The notes beneath the pieces are model-generated. The model worked only from the letters and a program-made list of their open reading frames with translations, was not told where the DNA came from and did no database searches. Of a DNA stretch of 64,000 nt, positions 51,818-61,123 are shown piece after piece; positions within the stretch are counted from its first letter, which is position 1, and every line of letters begins with the position of its first letter. The translations under genes and the position numbers were made by a program. Source of the DNA: Paenibacillus phytorum (GTDB taxonomy: Bacteria > Bacillota > Bacilli > Paenibacillales > NBRC-103111); the NCBI RefSeq assembly GCF_013141715.1, contig NZ_WHOA01000085.1, positions 62,001 to 126,000 of the forward strand, written 5' to 3'.

Positions 51818-53122
51818 TTATTTCTTAGGCTTGAACCATGTATCTGCGCTCTTTTGAACTTCTTCCGTCACTTGCTCTGGAGTCAATTTGTTTAGGTACA
51901 TCCCTTGAATGGAGTTTTCTAAAGTAGATTTGGTTGTAGGGTTGCCTGCATTGAAATAGACAACGGAAGCGTAAGGTGTAGATATCGTATCTGCATTCTT
52001 CGCAATTTTGGCTACAAGCGGATCTTTTGCTGCCACACCTGGGATTGTGCTTGGTTTTTGCAGTTCATTTACAGCAAGCGCTCCGAACTCTTTCGTTGTC
52101 AAAAACTCCATAAATTTCAGAGCTTCTGCCTTATGAGCAGATTTTGCATTCACTGAAAAAGAGCCGTCTACCCACGTTGTAACTGTTGCTTTGCCATCTG
52201 CTTTCATCGGCGGCACTGGGAACACATCCATTTGCAAATCTGGATTCGTTTTCTTCATAACGGCATATTCCCAATCACCCATGACCATCATAGCGGCCTG
52301 CTCGGAAACAAACATGTTTCTCATATCATCCATACCAATCCCTACATAATTATCTGGGAAGTATGGGGTCATATCTTTGAGCATTTTAATCGAACTTACG
52401 TATTCCGGGCTTTTGAAATTCGCTTCACCGGCAAGTATCTTCTTAATGAAATCAGTACCATAAACGGAAGGTGCAAGCGTACCTTGGGTTAGGGAAAGAA
52501 TCCAACCTTCCTTGGAGCCGAAAGCAAACGGAGTTACTTTATTTTTCTTCAAAGTATCCGCCGTTTTCAACAGCTCATCCCACGTTTTTGGCTCTGTCAG
52601 ATTATATTTTTGGAAGATTTTCTTGTTGTAAAATACTTGCGTGGAGCTGAATACTGTCGGTACGCCGTATACTTTACCATCTGTTCCAGTAGCGGCCAGC
52701 AAAGTGTCCTTCGAGAATACGTCCATTCCTTTGACGCTTGTCAGCGGCTCTAAGTAACCGGCATCAGCCAAAGCAGCACCTGCAGCATAGGGACGAAGAT
52801 GAATAATATCAGGGCCATTTCCACTTTGCAGACCTGTGTTTAGGGCTGTGTTGTATTCCGTATTTTTAATCGGCTTGAATTCGATATCAATGTTCGGGTT
52901 GGTTTTCTTAAATTCAGCAATGATTTTAGCGTAAGCTTCCGAATCTTCGGTACGCCAGCTGCCCATTGTCAACTTTACTTTTTCCTGAGGTGCTGCCGAT
53001 GGCGCTGTACTAGCTCCACCAGGGGTTGTGCTAGGAGTTGCGGTATTGTTGCTGCTGCAAGCGACAAGCATGGAAGAAGCAGCGACCATAGTTAATAATG
53101 CCCCACTGAATAAACGTTTCAT
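51818..53122 (-). CDS. ABC sugar substrate-binding lipoprotein (MurNAc locus)
   Basis: A 434-residue family 1 binding protein; lipobox ASSMLVAC followed by a Ser/Thr/Pro-rich linker. Typical domain strings: LTMGSWRTEDSEAYAKII, FKKTNPNIDIEFKP, and MVMGDWEYAVM. AAGGGAGG precedes the ATG. It would capture MurNAc, a MurNAc disaccharide or an anhydro/muropeptide sugar; the exact ligand is inferred only from the kinase and etherase in the same unit. Confidence 0.9.
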   Translation of the reverse strand: MKRLFSGALLTMVAASSMLVACSSNNTATPSTTPGGASTAPSAAPQEKVKLTMGSWRTEDSEAYAKIIAEFKKTNPNIDIEFKPIKNTEYNTALNTGLQSGNGPDIIHLRPYAAGAALADAGYLEPLTSVKGMDVFSKDTLLAATGTDGKVYGVPTVFSSTQVFYNKKIFQKYNLTEPKTWDELLKTADTLKKNKVTPFAFGSKEGWILSLTQGTLAPSVYGTDFIKKILAGEANFKSPEYVSSIKMLKDMTPYFPDNYVGIGMDDMRNMFVSEQAAMMVMGDWEYAVMKKTNPDLQMDVFPVPPMKADGKATVTTWVDGSFSVNAKSAHKAEALKFMEFLTTKEFGALAVNELQKPSTIPGVAAKDPLVAKIAKNADTISTPYASVVYFNAGNPTTKSTLENSIQGMYLNKLTPEQVTEEVQKSADTWFKPKK

Positions 53123-53162
53123 TTAGAAAGCCTCCCTTTAATGTTTACTTATATGTTTAACC

Positions 53163-54185
53163 TCAAGATAGATATGAGGACAAAACCGCTTCATGTAAAA
53201 TTGGACGCAGCTCCCGGATCTTGGTGTTTCGCCCCAAATGAACGGCATTGGTAAGAAATACGACGCTGATGCCCTGTTCGGGCTCAACCCACAAGCTCGT
53301 TCCGGTAAAACCAGTATGACCGAAACTACCCGTAGGCCAGCTTTCTCCGCAGCTCGGGACGTTTGCGGGATCATGCTTGACCTCCCAGCCAAGGCCGCGG
53401 CCACGTACGGGAGCCGCCGTTGTTTCTCGCATCAGCGATGGCGGAACAATATCCCACTGTTCCGGCTGCAACCACCATGCCGCATAGCGTGCTAGGTCGT
53501 CCGCTGTTGCGAATAATCCCGCGCTGCCGGTAACACCGCCGAGGTGGAAGCTCTTCTCATCATGAACTTCGCCGATGACATAAGTTCCATCTACCTGTTC
53601 GGTTGCGGCAATACGATCTCGAAATTTGGAGCCAGGGTTAAAAACCGTATGCCGCATATCAAGTGGATCGAAGATATGCTGCTTAACAAAGCGATCCAGC
53701 GGCCCGCCGGACACACGTTCTACAATGTTCCCAAGAAGGATCATACCGAGATCACTATACAGCTTGTCCTTACCTGGCTGAAATAAAAGCTCTTGCGCCA
53801 GAATTTCCTCGATTAGACTAGGCCTTGCTGCTTTACGTGGAAGATAAGGTAAATCCGGCGGCAGCCCTGACGCATGCATCAATAGATGACGCAGTGTGAC
53901 TTGCGGATGGCGGAATGCAGGCAAGTACGCCTGTACGGAACTATCCAGCGACAGCTTCCCTTGAGCCACAAGAACAAGAATAGTTGGAAGCGTAACGGTT
54001 ACCTTCGTAAGGGATGCGATATCGAACATTGTGTTGAGCTGAATTGGATGTTCCCTTGTGCCGTCCGAGTATAATCCATATGATTTTTGGAATCGACATC
54101 GGTTCGATACAGTAATGTCGAGCACAGCGCCAGGCAGCAGCCCATCGCGCACCCATCCTTCCACCAAGCGATCCACTTTATCCAT
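53163..54185 (-). CDS. serine hydrolase, beta-lactamase class C/YbbE-like
   Basis: A 340-residue beta-lactamase-fold hydrolase. Catalytic S58-L-T-K61 (SxxK) in FDIASLTKVTVTLP, Tyr in KLYSDLGMILLGN, and C-terminal HTGFTGTSLWVEPEQ as the third motif (HTG). No signal peptide, so probably cytosolic. ATG 54185 overlaps the end of the RpiR gene (8 bp). In Bacillus subtilis the MurNAc operon contains the similar YbbE/AmlC-type protein, which supports a cell-wall recycling role such as peptide or ester removal; its substrate is not evident. Confidence 0.85.
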   Translation of the reverse strand: MDKVDRLVEGWVRDGLLPGAVLDITVSNRCRFQKSYGLYSDGTREHPIQLNTMFDIASLTKVTVTLPTILVLVAQGKLSLDSSVQAYLPAFRHPQVTLRHLLMHASGLPPDLPYLPRKAARPSLIEEILAQELLFQPGKDKLYSDLGMILLGNIVERVSGGPLDRFVKQHIFDPLDMRHTVFNPGSKFRDRIAATEQVDGTYVIGEVHDEKSFHLGGVTGSAGLFATADDLARYAAWWLQPEQWDIVPPSLMRETTAAPVRGRGLGWEVKHDPANVPSCGESWPTGSFGHTGFTGTSLWVEPEQGISVVFLTNAVHLGRNTKIRELRPILHEAVLSSYLS

Positions 54186-55044
54186 TGCGTTTCCCCACAC
54201 TGACGGCTTGTCGCGTCTTTTCCAGAGATTTGATGCTTTCATCATAATGTCGGCCAGCGATGCCAGCGTACAAAATATCGATCACGTTCAGTTGAGAAAT
54301 CCTTGAGGCCATTGCCCCGCTGCGGATACTCTTCTCTAAGGTACTTATAAACAACTGTATATCCGCAAGCTCCGCTACTGGATTAGCTCCGAACCGGGTC
54401 AGCGTAATGACTGAGGCACCGTTGTTCTTAGCTACGGCCAACGCACGAATCATGTCTTCAGTTTGGCCAGAATAGGAAATACCGAAGACAACGTCACCGG
54501 GAATTAGATTGGCCGCAATGGTTGCTTGAGCATCAAACCCGGTGCCGATTTCACACCAACGATTAATACGCGTTAGCTTTTGCATGAAATCCTTCGCGAT
54601 AACCGCCGATGCACCTACGCCGAACACGCCGACTTTTCTTGCGCTGCTTAGCGAATTAATTGCTTTTTCCACACTTTCAGGAGAGAGTACCGTCAAAGTA
54701 TCTTGGATAGAAACAATATTGTTATTGGACACCGATTTGATGAGATCTACGATAGATCCGTCGGTACGGATTTCTTGGTACGAATCTGTAGGCAGCGACG
54801 ATTGTGATAAATCACCCGCGATCCTCAGTTTCAACTCCTGAAATCCTTTACAGTGAAGGGAGCGTGAAAGCCTTACAATCGTTGCTTCACTTACGTCAGC
54901 AAACTCTGCTAGCTTCTGCACGGAAAGACTGACGACCTGTTCCGGATGCTCCATAATATACTGTGCAGCCCTGCGCTCCATAGGCTTTAAGCTCCCCATA
55001 GCCGCTTCTATACTTACTAATCCACCTTTTAACATGGGAGTCAC
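54178..55044 (-). CDS. RpiR/MurR-type transcriptional regulator (HTH + SIS)
   Basis: A 288-residue regulator. N-terminal HTH_6: VVSLSVQKLAEFADVSEATIVRLSRSLHCKGFQELK (~residues 33-68). C-terminal SIS sugar-phosphate isomerase-like domain with VGVFGVGASAVIAKDF and VVFGISYSGQTEDMI, which would bind a phosphorylated amino sugar such as MurNAc-6-P. It leads the seven-gene MurNAc unit and probably represses it through TGAAATA/TATTTCA sites in its own promoter. Confidence 0.9.
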   Translation of the reverse strand: MTPMLKGGLVSIEAAMGSLKPMERRAAQYIMEHPEQVVSLSVQKLAEFADVSEATIVRLSRSLHCKGFQELKLRIAGDLSQSSLPTDSYQEIRTDGSIVDLIKSVSNNNIVSIQDTLTVLSPESVEKAINSLSSARKVGVFGVGASAVIAKDFMQKLTRINRWCEIGTGFDAQATIAANLIPGDVVFGISYSGQTEDMIRALAVAKNNGASVITLTRFGANPVAELADIQLFISTLEKSIRSGAMASRISQLNVIDILYAGIAGRHYDESIKSLEKTRQAVSVGKRNG

Positions 55045-55085
55045 CCTCTACGGTTTCATGTGTAACTTTGAACGTACATACTCTT

Positions 55086-55138
55086 ATTATAGAGTTTTAT
55101 TTCACTTTGTCTATACATTTCTGAAATATTATTTCACT
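55086..55138 (-). promoter_or_regulatory. MurNAc operon promoter and operator
   Basis: Minus strand: -35 TAGACA (55108-55113), 16-bp spacer, -10 TATAAT (55086-55091). The palindrome TGAAATA-T-TATTTCA (55122-55136) lies just upstream of -35 and a half-site GTGAAATA lies between -35 and -10. This fits repression by the MurR-like regulator. Confidence 0.7.
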
Positions 55139-55202
55139 CTTTGCGTCAGGCTTAGATCTAAAATAATCAAACGATCTTCGAGCGCGGCGCGATATGTAAA
55201 AA

Positions 55203-55244
55203 TAAAAATGAGCCTTCGCTAGCACACAACTAGCGAGGACTCAT
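55203..55244 (-). terminator. terminator of the hut supra-operon
   Basis: Minus strand CCTCGCTAG / CTAGCGAAGG with flanking ATGAG/CTCAT and then TTTTTATTTTT; follows the oxidase stop at 55249. Confidence 0.85.
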
Positions 55245-55248
55245 CCTA

Positions 55249-56382
55249 TTATTTGAAGCGATTCATCGAAAATAATGAAATGTCATGCTCACTTCTGCCT
55301 GTCGTAATTAACTGGCATAAAATTTCGCCGACTACACTGCTGAATTTAAACCCATGTCCGGAAAACCCAGCAGCAAAGGCGATATGCGGATACTCTGGAT
55401 GCGTATCTATAATGAAATTTTCATCGGGAGTAAGGGTGTACGTACAGGTTTTACCCATGCGCAGTTCCGTATTGGCAAGTGGCATAAACCGGCTTAAAAA
55501 CATTCTTAAGTCTTCTTCATCCTCCTGCAGTGCCCCAAACTCGGGAATGGCTTCATCCGGATTGATTCGAAGTCCCCCATCATGACGTCCTACCTTAAGA
55601 CCAGCTCCCCCCATACTGGGAAAACCGTAATAATGTCCTAAGGAGGTTTCAAACGTAAACGCCGGAAAGCGTTCCTCACCGAATAAAAAGTCATCCACTT
55701 CAAACCAGGCAAACGTCTTTCTTTTGGTAACAAGCGGTGGATGGACATTCATCAGAGGAAGCAGCTTTGAAGACCAGGCCCCTGCTGTAACGATTAGGGC
55801 GCGTCCTTTATAACTTTCATCGACTGTTTGGACCGTCACCCCGGCTGAATCAATAGACAACTCTTGAACGGACGTATTCGTTAAGATGGTAACTTGATGA
55901 TGTTCCAACAGTTCCCGATAAGCACGGATACATTCCTCGCTTTTAAGCACACCTGAATCCGATTCGAAGCAGCCCACGTAGCCCTCTGGAAGCGAAATCC
56001 CAGGCCATACGGTATGAATGTTACTGGAATCTACTGTTTGAAGCGGAAGTGAATAGGCTTCGGAGCTAGAAACAACTTGTTGAATAAAGGTTGAATCACG
56101 AGTGGCTACATTCAGCACCCCGGTTTGGTAGAACAGTTTTCTTCCCGACTCTCGCTCCAGATCGAACCAAAGCTTTTGGGCTCTGAGCGCTAATGGGACA
56201 TAGCTCGTCCCTTCTCCATAGGCATGCCGGATGATACGGGTATCACCATGATGTGCCCCGCGATCGTGCGGAGGGTTAAATGAATCCAGCAGTAAAACGC
56301 TTTTCCCTTCAAGGGCCAAGTAATAGCCTGCAGCCATCCCCATCGAACCGGCACCAACAATAATTACGTCATAGTTCATCAT
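55249..56382 (-). CDS. SolA/MTOX-like N-methyl amino-acid (sarcosine-type) oxidase
   Basis: A 377-residue FAD enzyme of the monomeric sarcosine oxidase/N-methyltryptophan oxidase group. ADP-binding motif DVIIVGAGSMGMAAGYYLALEG at the N-terminus, SRGAHHGDTRIIRHAYGEG-like region HDRGAHHGDTRIIRHAYGEG (~residues 40-59), KTCTYTLTPDENFIIDTHP with the Cys that would hold FAD covalently, and FAAGFSGHGFKFSSVVGE at the C-terminus. It would demethylate an N-methyl amino acid to formaldehyde, H2O2 and the amino acid. It is the last gene of the unit, 25 bp after hutD; substrate unproven. Confidence 0.85.
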   Translation of the reverse strand: MMNYDVIIVGAGSMGMAAGYYLALEGKSVLLLDSFNPPHDRGAHHGDTRIIRHAYGEGTSYVPLALRAQKLWFDLERESGRKLFYQTGVLNVATRDSTFIQQVVSSSEAYSLPLQTVDSSNIHTVWPGISLPEGYVGCFESDSGVLKSEECIRAYRELLEHHQVTILTNTSVQELSIDSAGVTVQTVDESYKGRALIVTAGAWSSKLLPLMNVHPPLVTKRKTFAWFEVDDFLFGEERFPAFTFETSLGHYYGFPSMGGAGLKVGRHDGGLRINPDEAIPEFGALQEDEEDLRMFLSRFMPLANTELRMGKTCTYTLTPDENFIIDTHPEYPHIAFAAGFSGHGFKFSSVVGEILCQLITTGRSEHDISLFSMNRFK

Positions 56383-56407
56383 TTCATCACTTCCTCCGAA
56401 AAATGGT

Positions 56408-57031
56408 TCAACTCACAATATGGGCTCGAATGACATATGCTGCAGATTCATTGCCAGAATGGCTTATTTTAATATTCACTTTATCCAATGAAGCTCTTCG
56501 TGATAATACGCAGATGTCGCCTTTCTCTAACCATAGAGACTGATCTTCATTTATACTAAATCTTACTTGACCCTCGGTACAATAAAAAGCTTCTGTCACT
56601 AGTGAAAATTCTACATCATCCTTGTGACAATCGATCTCACGTGAAGTTCCTTTTTTGATAAATAAAGCTTCTAATTCTCCCCGGCATCCCGCCGCTGTGA
56701 TGAGATTGAAGTCTGTTACCTTCCCCATACTCCGGGTGACCCATCCTCCGCTGAAGCTCTCCTGCTCGTAGGGCGTTAATCCCACCTGACGTGATCCTTC
56801 ATATTCTAGAATCACTTCTCCTTCTATAACCATAAGCTTTCTCCAAAAGTCAGGAAGGCAGGTGAACAAAGACTGCTCATCTTGAATACTGGCCGTGCTG
56901 ATTCTCCATAAAAAATTCCGCTTATTATACTCCGCGTTTTCAGGATATATGGCTAACTGCGTCGTCGTTCCGCCTGACCAAGCGGCCGTTATCTGCTCAT
57001 GCTTTTTAATGACTTTGATCGAATAAGACAT
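56408..57031 (-). CDS. hutD: HutD-family protein
   Basis: A 207-residue cupin-like protein of the HutD/Ves family (DUF886). Signature AWSGGTTTQLAIYPENAEY (~residues 15-33), FLWRISTASI, then SFSGGWVTRSMGKVTDFNLI. HutD is widespread in hut loci and proposed to set an upper limit to hut activity, perhaps by binding formylglutamate. ATG 57031 follows AAGGAG; upstream open codons are not family-like. It starts 86 bp after malic enzyme. Confidence 0.88.
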   Translation of the reverse strand: MSYSIKVIKKHEQITAAWSGGTTTQLAIYPENAEYNKRNFLWRISTASIQDEQSLFTCLPDFWRKLMVIEGEVILEYEGSRQVGLTPYEQESFSGGWVTRSMGKVTDFNLITAAGCRGELEALFIKKGTSREIDCHKDDVEFSLVTEAFYCTEGQVRFSINEDQSLWLEKGDICVLSRRASLDKVNIKISHSGNESAAYVIRAHIVS

Positions 57032-57116
57032 GAAAGCATCTCCTTGAATGTATTCCGTGACTAATGAAAAAAAGGACCTGGAAATACCAAGTCCCGCATA
57101 CTCGTCCGAACAATGC

Positions 57117-58400
57117 CTACTCATCCTTTGTCATGTCAGCGTACCAAGAAAAATACGAACCAACCGCATCGTTTTTGCGGATCAGTTTCTTTGTTCGATC
57201 CTTAACCTCTTCCGCATTGATGATTAAACGTGCGCTCCCCGTATCCATGGCTGCTTGAGCAACGGCAGCAGCCACATTCGGCGCAATCATCGGATCAAAC
57301 GGATGAGGAATAACATAGTCTCGATTTAACTTATCTGCTGGAACCAAACCGGCAATCGCGTAAACAGCAGCTAGTTTCATTGCCTCATTAATCTCTCTAG
57401 CACGTACATCTAGGACGCCGCGAAAAATTCCAGGAAACGCCAATACATTGTTGATTTGGTTTGGAAAATCGGATCGACCCGTGCCAACGATCGCTGCGCC
57501 TGCAGCTTTCGCTTCCTCCGGCATAATCTCCGGTACTGGATTCGCCAATGCAAATATGATGGAATCACGGTTCATGGTGCTTACCATTTCTTTTGAAAGC
57601 GCACCAGCCGCAGAAACACCAATGAAAACATCGGCTCCTCTCACCGCATCGGCGAGCTTACCAGTTAGATGATCTTTATTCGTCATCCGTGCTATTTCCA
57701 GCTTGAATGGATTCATGCCTTCTTGTCTGTGTTCATGGATAATACCCTTCGTATCGCATACGATGATATCTTTAGCACCCATATGGCCTAGAAGCTTCAT
57801 GGCCGCTATGCCGGCTGCGCCTGCCCCATTAATAACCACACGAATTTGGTCCATCGTTTTGTCGACTAATTGGAGAGCATTGATTAATCCGGCCGCAATG
57901 ACAATAGCCGTACCATGCTGATCATCATGGAAAACAGGAATAGCGCATTCCTTTTTCAACCTCTCTTCAATTTCAAAACAATCCGGGGCTGCGATGTCTT
58001 CTAAATTAATTCCGCCGAACGAAGGTGAAAGCTGCTTGACCGTCTCAATCACTTTCTCTTTATCCAACGCATCTAAACAGATCGGAATCGCATCTACACC
58101 GGCAAATACTTTGAAAAGCAAAGCCTTTCCCTCCATCACCGGCATGGCCGCATGCGGACCGATATTCCCCAAACCGAGCACAGCCGTTCCATTCGAAACG
58201 ACGGCAACCAGGTTACCTTTCATCGTATAATCATATACTTTATCTTCTTCAATATAAATTTCTTTACACGGCTCTGCAACTCCCGGAGAGTAGGCAAGGC
58301 TCAAATCACGGACAGTGCCTACCGGAACCTTAGCAATAACCTCAAGCTTTCCGGCATACTTTTTATGCATGTGAAGAGCATCTTCACGTAAATTGTTCAT
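57117..58400 (-). CDS. NAD(P)-dependent malic enzyme
   Basis: A 427-residue short-form malic enzyme converting malate to pyruvate + CO2. N-terminal malic domain: KVPVGTVRDLSLAYSPGVAEPC, Tyr-containing YTMKGNLVAVVSNGTAVLGLGNIG, metal-site region DIAAPDCFEIE and VFHDDQHGTAIV. NAD-binding domain: VVINGAGAAGIAAMKLLGH. The cofactor is not certain (YtsJ-like enzymes use NADP). Downstream of glutamate dehydrogenase in the hut unit, it could complete a path from histidine-derived 2-oxoglutarate through malate to pyruvate. Confidence 0.93.
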   Translation of the reverse strand: MNNLREDALHMHKKYAGKLEVIAKVPVGTVRDLSLAYSPGVAEPCKEIYIEEDKVYDYTMKGNLVAVVSNGTAVLGLGNIGPHAAMPVMEGKALLFKVFAGVDAIPICLDALDKEKVIETVKQLSPSFGGINLEDIAAPDCFEIEERLKKECAIPVFHDDQHGTAIVIAAGLINALQLVDKTMDQIRVVINGAGAAGIAAMKLLGHMGAKDIIVCDTKGIIHEHRQEGMNPFKLEIARMTNKDHLTGKLADAVRGADVFIGVSAAGALSKEMVSTMNRDSIIFALANPVPEIMPEEAKAAGAAIVGTGRSDFPNQINNVLAFPGIFRGVLDVRAREINEAMKLAAVYAIAGLVPADKLNRDYVIPHPFDPMIAPNVAAAVAQAAMDTGSARLIINAEEVKDRTKKLIRKNDAVGSYFSWYADMTKDE

Positions 58401-58439
58401 GATTCATCACCTTCCAAGGAATTTTGATCAGAGCATAGA

Positions 58440-59720
58440 TTAAATCCATCCGCGCCATTTTATCGCTTCGACCATTCGCTTTAAACCAACGATATAGGCC
58501 GCTAATCTCATGTCTACTTGCTTTTGCAAGGATAACTGATAGACGTTATGAAACGATTTTTTCAATATTTGTTGAAGCTTTTCATTAACTTCTTCTTCAT
58601 TCCAATAATAGCCCTGATTGTTTTGGACCCATTCAAAGTAAGAAACGATCACCCCGCCCGAGCTTGCAAGCACGTCCGGAACGATTAAAACTCCTTTATT
58701 CGTCAAAATTTCAGTGGCCTTCAAGGTCGTCGGTCCGTTGGCCGCTTCCACCAAAATCTTTGCCTTAATGTCGGATGCATTGTCTTCTGTGATCTGGTTT
58801 TCAATCGCAGCTGGTACTAAAATATCACAGTCTTGGATTAACAGCTCTTGGTTCGAGATCGCATTCGGGAATAAGTTCGTCACCGTTCCAAAAGAATCCC
58901 GTCGATCTAATAAATACTGCACGTCCAAGCCTTCAGGATCATAAAGAGCCCCTTGAGCATCCGAAATGCCTACCACTTTAGCTCCAGCCTCGTGAAGGAA
59001 CTGAGCAAGAAAGCTGCCTGCATTGCCAAAGCCTTGGATAATGACTCGCGCGCCCTCAATCGGAATCCCAGCGACATGAGCCGCTTCTCTTAGCAACAGC
59101 ACCACGCCCATGGCGGTAGACGATTCTCTTCCAATCGATCCACCCAAGACGAGCGGCTTGCCGGTAATAAAACCTGGCGAATCGAATTCCCGAATCCGGC
59201 TGTATTCATCCATCATCCACGCCATGATTTGTGAATTCGTGAACACGTCCGGCGCCGGAATATCCTTGGTCGGCCCGACAAGTTGGCTGATTGCCCTTAC
59301 GTAACCACGGCTTAACCGTTCCAGCTCGCCGAAGGATAGCGTGCGCGGATCGCACTGGATCCCGCCTTTGCCTCCGCCGTAGGGAAGATCGGCAATGCCG
59401 CATTTAATCGTCATCCACATGGAAAGAGCCTTCACTTCGTCTTCGGTGACCCCAGGATGAAAGCGAATCCCGCCTTTGGTCGGTCCGACCGCATCATTAT
59501 GCTGTGCACGGTACCCTGTGAACACTTTCACCGAACCGTCGTCCATTTTCACAGGAATGCGTACGGTTAACAACCGAAGCGGTTCCTTTAGCAATTCGTA
59601 TAAGGATTCCGCGCATCCCATTTTATCCAGAGCAGCTTGGATAACAAGCTGCGTTCTACTCAAAACATTCAAGCTTTCCGCTTGCAAAGGCTTCTCTTTT
59701 ATTTCCGTCGGAGCTTCCAT
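58440..59720 (-). CDS. glutamate dehydrogenase (RocG/GudB-like)
   Basis: A 426-residue hexameric dehydrogenase that deaminates glutamate to 2-oxoglutarate. Catalytic-Lys regions [20 protein letters not shown] and PYGGGKGGI (~residues 110-118), [21 protein letters not shown], Rossmann [15 protein letters not shown] and C-terminal [20 protein letters not shown]. Its placement in a hut operon makes a catabolic, NAD-linked role likely, although it is not a standard hut gene. It starts 38 bp after hutI. Confidence 0.95.
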   Translation of the reverse strand: MEAPTEIKEKPLQAESLNVLSRTQLVIQAALDKMGCAESLYELLKEPLRLLTVRIPVKMDDGSVKVFTGYRAQHNDAVGPTKGGIRFHPGVTEDEVKALSMWMTIKCGIADLPYGGGKGGIQCDPRTLSFGELERLSRGYVRAISQLVGPTKDIPAPDVFTNSQIMAWMMDEYSRIREFDSPGFITGKPLVLGGSIGRESSTAMGVVLLLREAAHVAGIPIEGARVIIQGFGNAGSFLAQFLHEAGAKVVGISDAQGALYDPEGLDVQYLLDRRDSFGTVTNLFPNAISNQELLIQDCDILVPAAIENQITEDNASDIKAKILVEAANGPTTLKATEILTNKGVLIVPDVLASSGGVIVSYFEWVQNNQGYYWNEEEVNEKLQQILKKSFHNVYQLSLQKQVDMRLAAYIVGLKRMVEAIKWRGWI

Positions 59721-59758
59721 GATGATCCCCCTCGAGTCTTCTTACAGAATGTAACCAT

Positions 59759-61042
59759 TTAATGAATCCGTTTGCCGTCCGAGACTACCATTTTTCCTTG
59801 CTTGAATACGGAATGAACATGGTTGATCCCAAAGTGATAAGGCAGATAAGCCAAGTTTTCTGCATTGAAAATAACCAAATCCGCCTGTTTTCCTGCTTCC
59901 AAACTGCCTATTGTATCCGCTTTTCCGATCGCGTGAGCCGCATTGATGGTCACAGCCGTCAGAACTTCCTCCGGCGTCATCCCTAAATTCAGGCAGCCCA
60001 GCGTCATGACGAGCTGCATAGATTCCGTTGGCGAGCTTCCCGGATTATAATCCGTGGATAATGCAACGGGGAGTCCCATTTCAATCATCGTACGCGCACG
60101 GGCGTGATGCTTCAGCCTTAAATTAAAGGAGGTAGCTGGCAGACAGACGGCAATGACGCCCGCTCGCTGCATCGCTTCCAACCCTTCATCGGATGCGGCA
60201 ATCAAATGTTCGGCAGAGATGCAGCCCATTTTACCAGCAAGCTGTGCGCCGCCCATTGGCTCGATTTCGTCCGCATGGATTTTCAGACCGAAGCCCAACG
60301 CTTTTGCGGCCAACAAAATTTGCTCCGATTCTTCTACGGAGAATACGCCGTGCTCACAAAACACATCGCAAAATTCAGCAAGTCCCTGACGCTTCACTTC
60401 GGGGAGCATTTCTTCAATGAGCAGCTGAACGAATTCTTGAGACCTGCCCTTATATTCTTCTGGCACCATATGAGCACCCATGAACGTAGACACTAAATCG
60501 ACCGGATGATCCTGATTGAGTTTACGAGTGACCCTGAGCTGCTTAAGCTCATCCTCCAGAGTTAGACCATAACCACTCTTGGCTTCTGCAGTGGTAACCC
60601 CATAAGAGAGCATCGTATCCAAGCTTCTTTTAGCCTTTACGTACAGCTCTTCTTCCGAAGCCTGACGGGTTGAACGGACTGTGCTGAGAATTCCGCCGCC
60701 TTGAGCTAAAATTTCTAAATAAGAAGCCCCTTTCAGCTTTAAGGCTAGTTCATTCTCACGAGAGCCGCCGTGAACCAAATGGGTATGAGGATCAATAAGT
60801 CCAGGGGTAACAAGCTTCCCCTCCGCATCATGCTTATGAGTTACCGGCCGTTCACCGATTTGAGCTAAAACTTCTTCTTCCGATCCCACTGCAACAATGA
60901 TCCCGTCTCTGACCGCAACAGCTCCTCTTCGAACTGCCGCAACTTCAGACATTTCTCCGCCTCGGCGCGGTTCCTGAGTTCCTTGCATCGTAATCAGCGT
61001 ACCAATGTTATGGATCAGCAGGTCAATCCGATTGTTCTCCAT
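59759..61042 (-). CDS. hutI: imidazolonepropionase
   Basis: A 427-residue amidohydrolase opening imidazolonepropionate to N-formimidoyl-L-glutamate. Metal motif IDPHTHLVHGGSRENEL (~residues 88-104), further metal His/Asp in KIHADEIEPMGGAQL, SAEHLI and LSTDYNPGSSPTESM. It lies 82 bp after hutU, a gap filled by a 24-bp perfect palindrome. Confidence 0.96.
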   Translation of the reverse strand: MENNRIDLLIHNIGTLITMQGTQEPRRGGEMSEVAAVRRGAVAVRDGIIVAVGSEEEVLAQIGERPVTHKHDAEGKLVTPGLIDPHTHLVHGGSRENELALKLKGASYLEILAQGGGILSTVRSTRQASEEELYVKAKRSLDTMLSYGVTTAEAKSGYGLTLEDELKQLRVTRKLNQDHPVDLVSTFMGAHMVPEEYKGRSQEFVQLLIEEMLPEVKRQGLAEFCDVFCEHGVFSVEESEQILLAAKALGFGLKIHADEIEPMGGAQLAGKMGCISAEHLIAASDEGLEAMQRAGVIAVCLPATSFNLRLKHHARARTMIEMGLPVALSTDYNPGSSPTESMQLVMTLGCLNLGMTPEEVLTAVTINAAHAIGKADTIGSLEAGKQADLVIFNAENLAYLPYHFGINHVHSVFKQGKMVVSDGKRIH

Positions 61043-61062
61043 CGTTTCTCCCCCTCGAAATA

Positions 61063-61086
61063 CAGCAAGCCCGATCGGGCTTGCTG
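61063..61086. terminator. 24-bp perfect palindrome between hutU and hutI
   Basis: Arms CAGCAAGCCCGA / TCGGGCTTGCTG, perfect, with no T tract (TATTTCG follows on the minus strand). It could be a partial terminator, RNA-stabilising hairpin or protein site lowering expression of downstream genes. Confidence 0.6.
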
Positions 61087-61123
61087 CGAGTTATCATCAT
61101 TCATTTTATATGTTCTGTAACGA

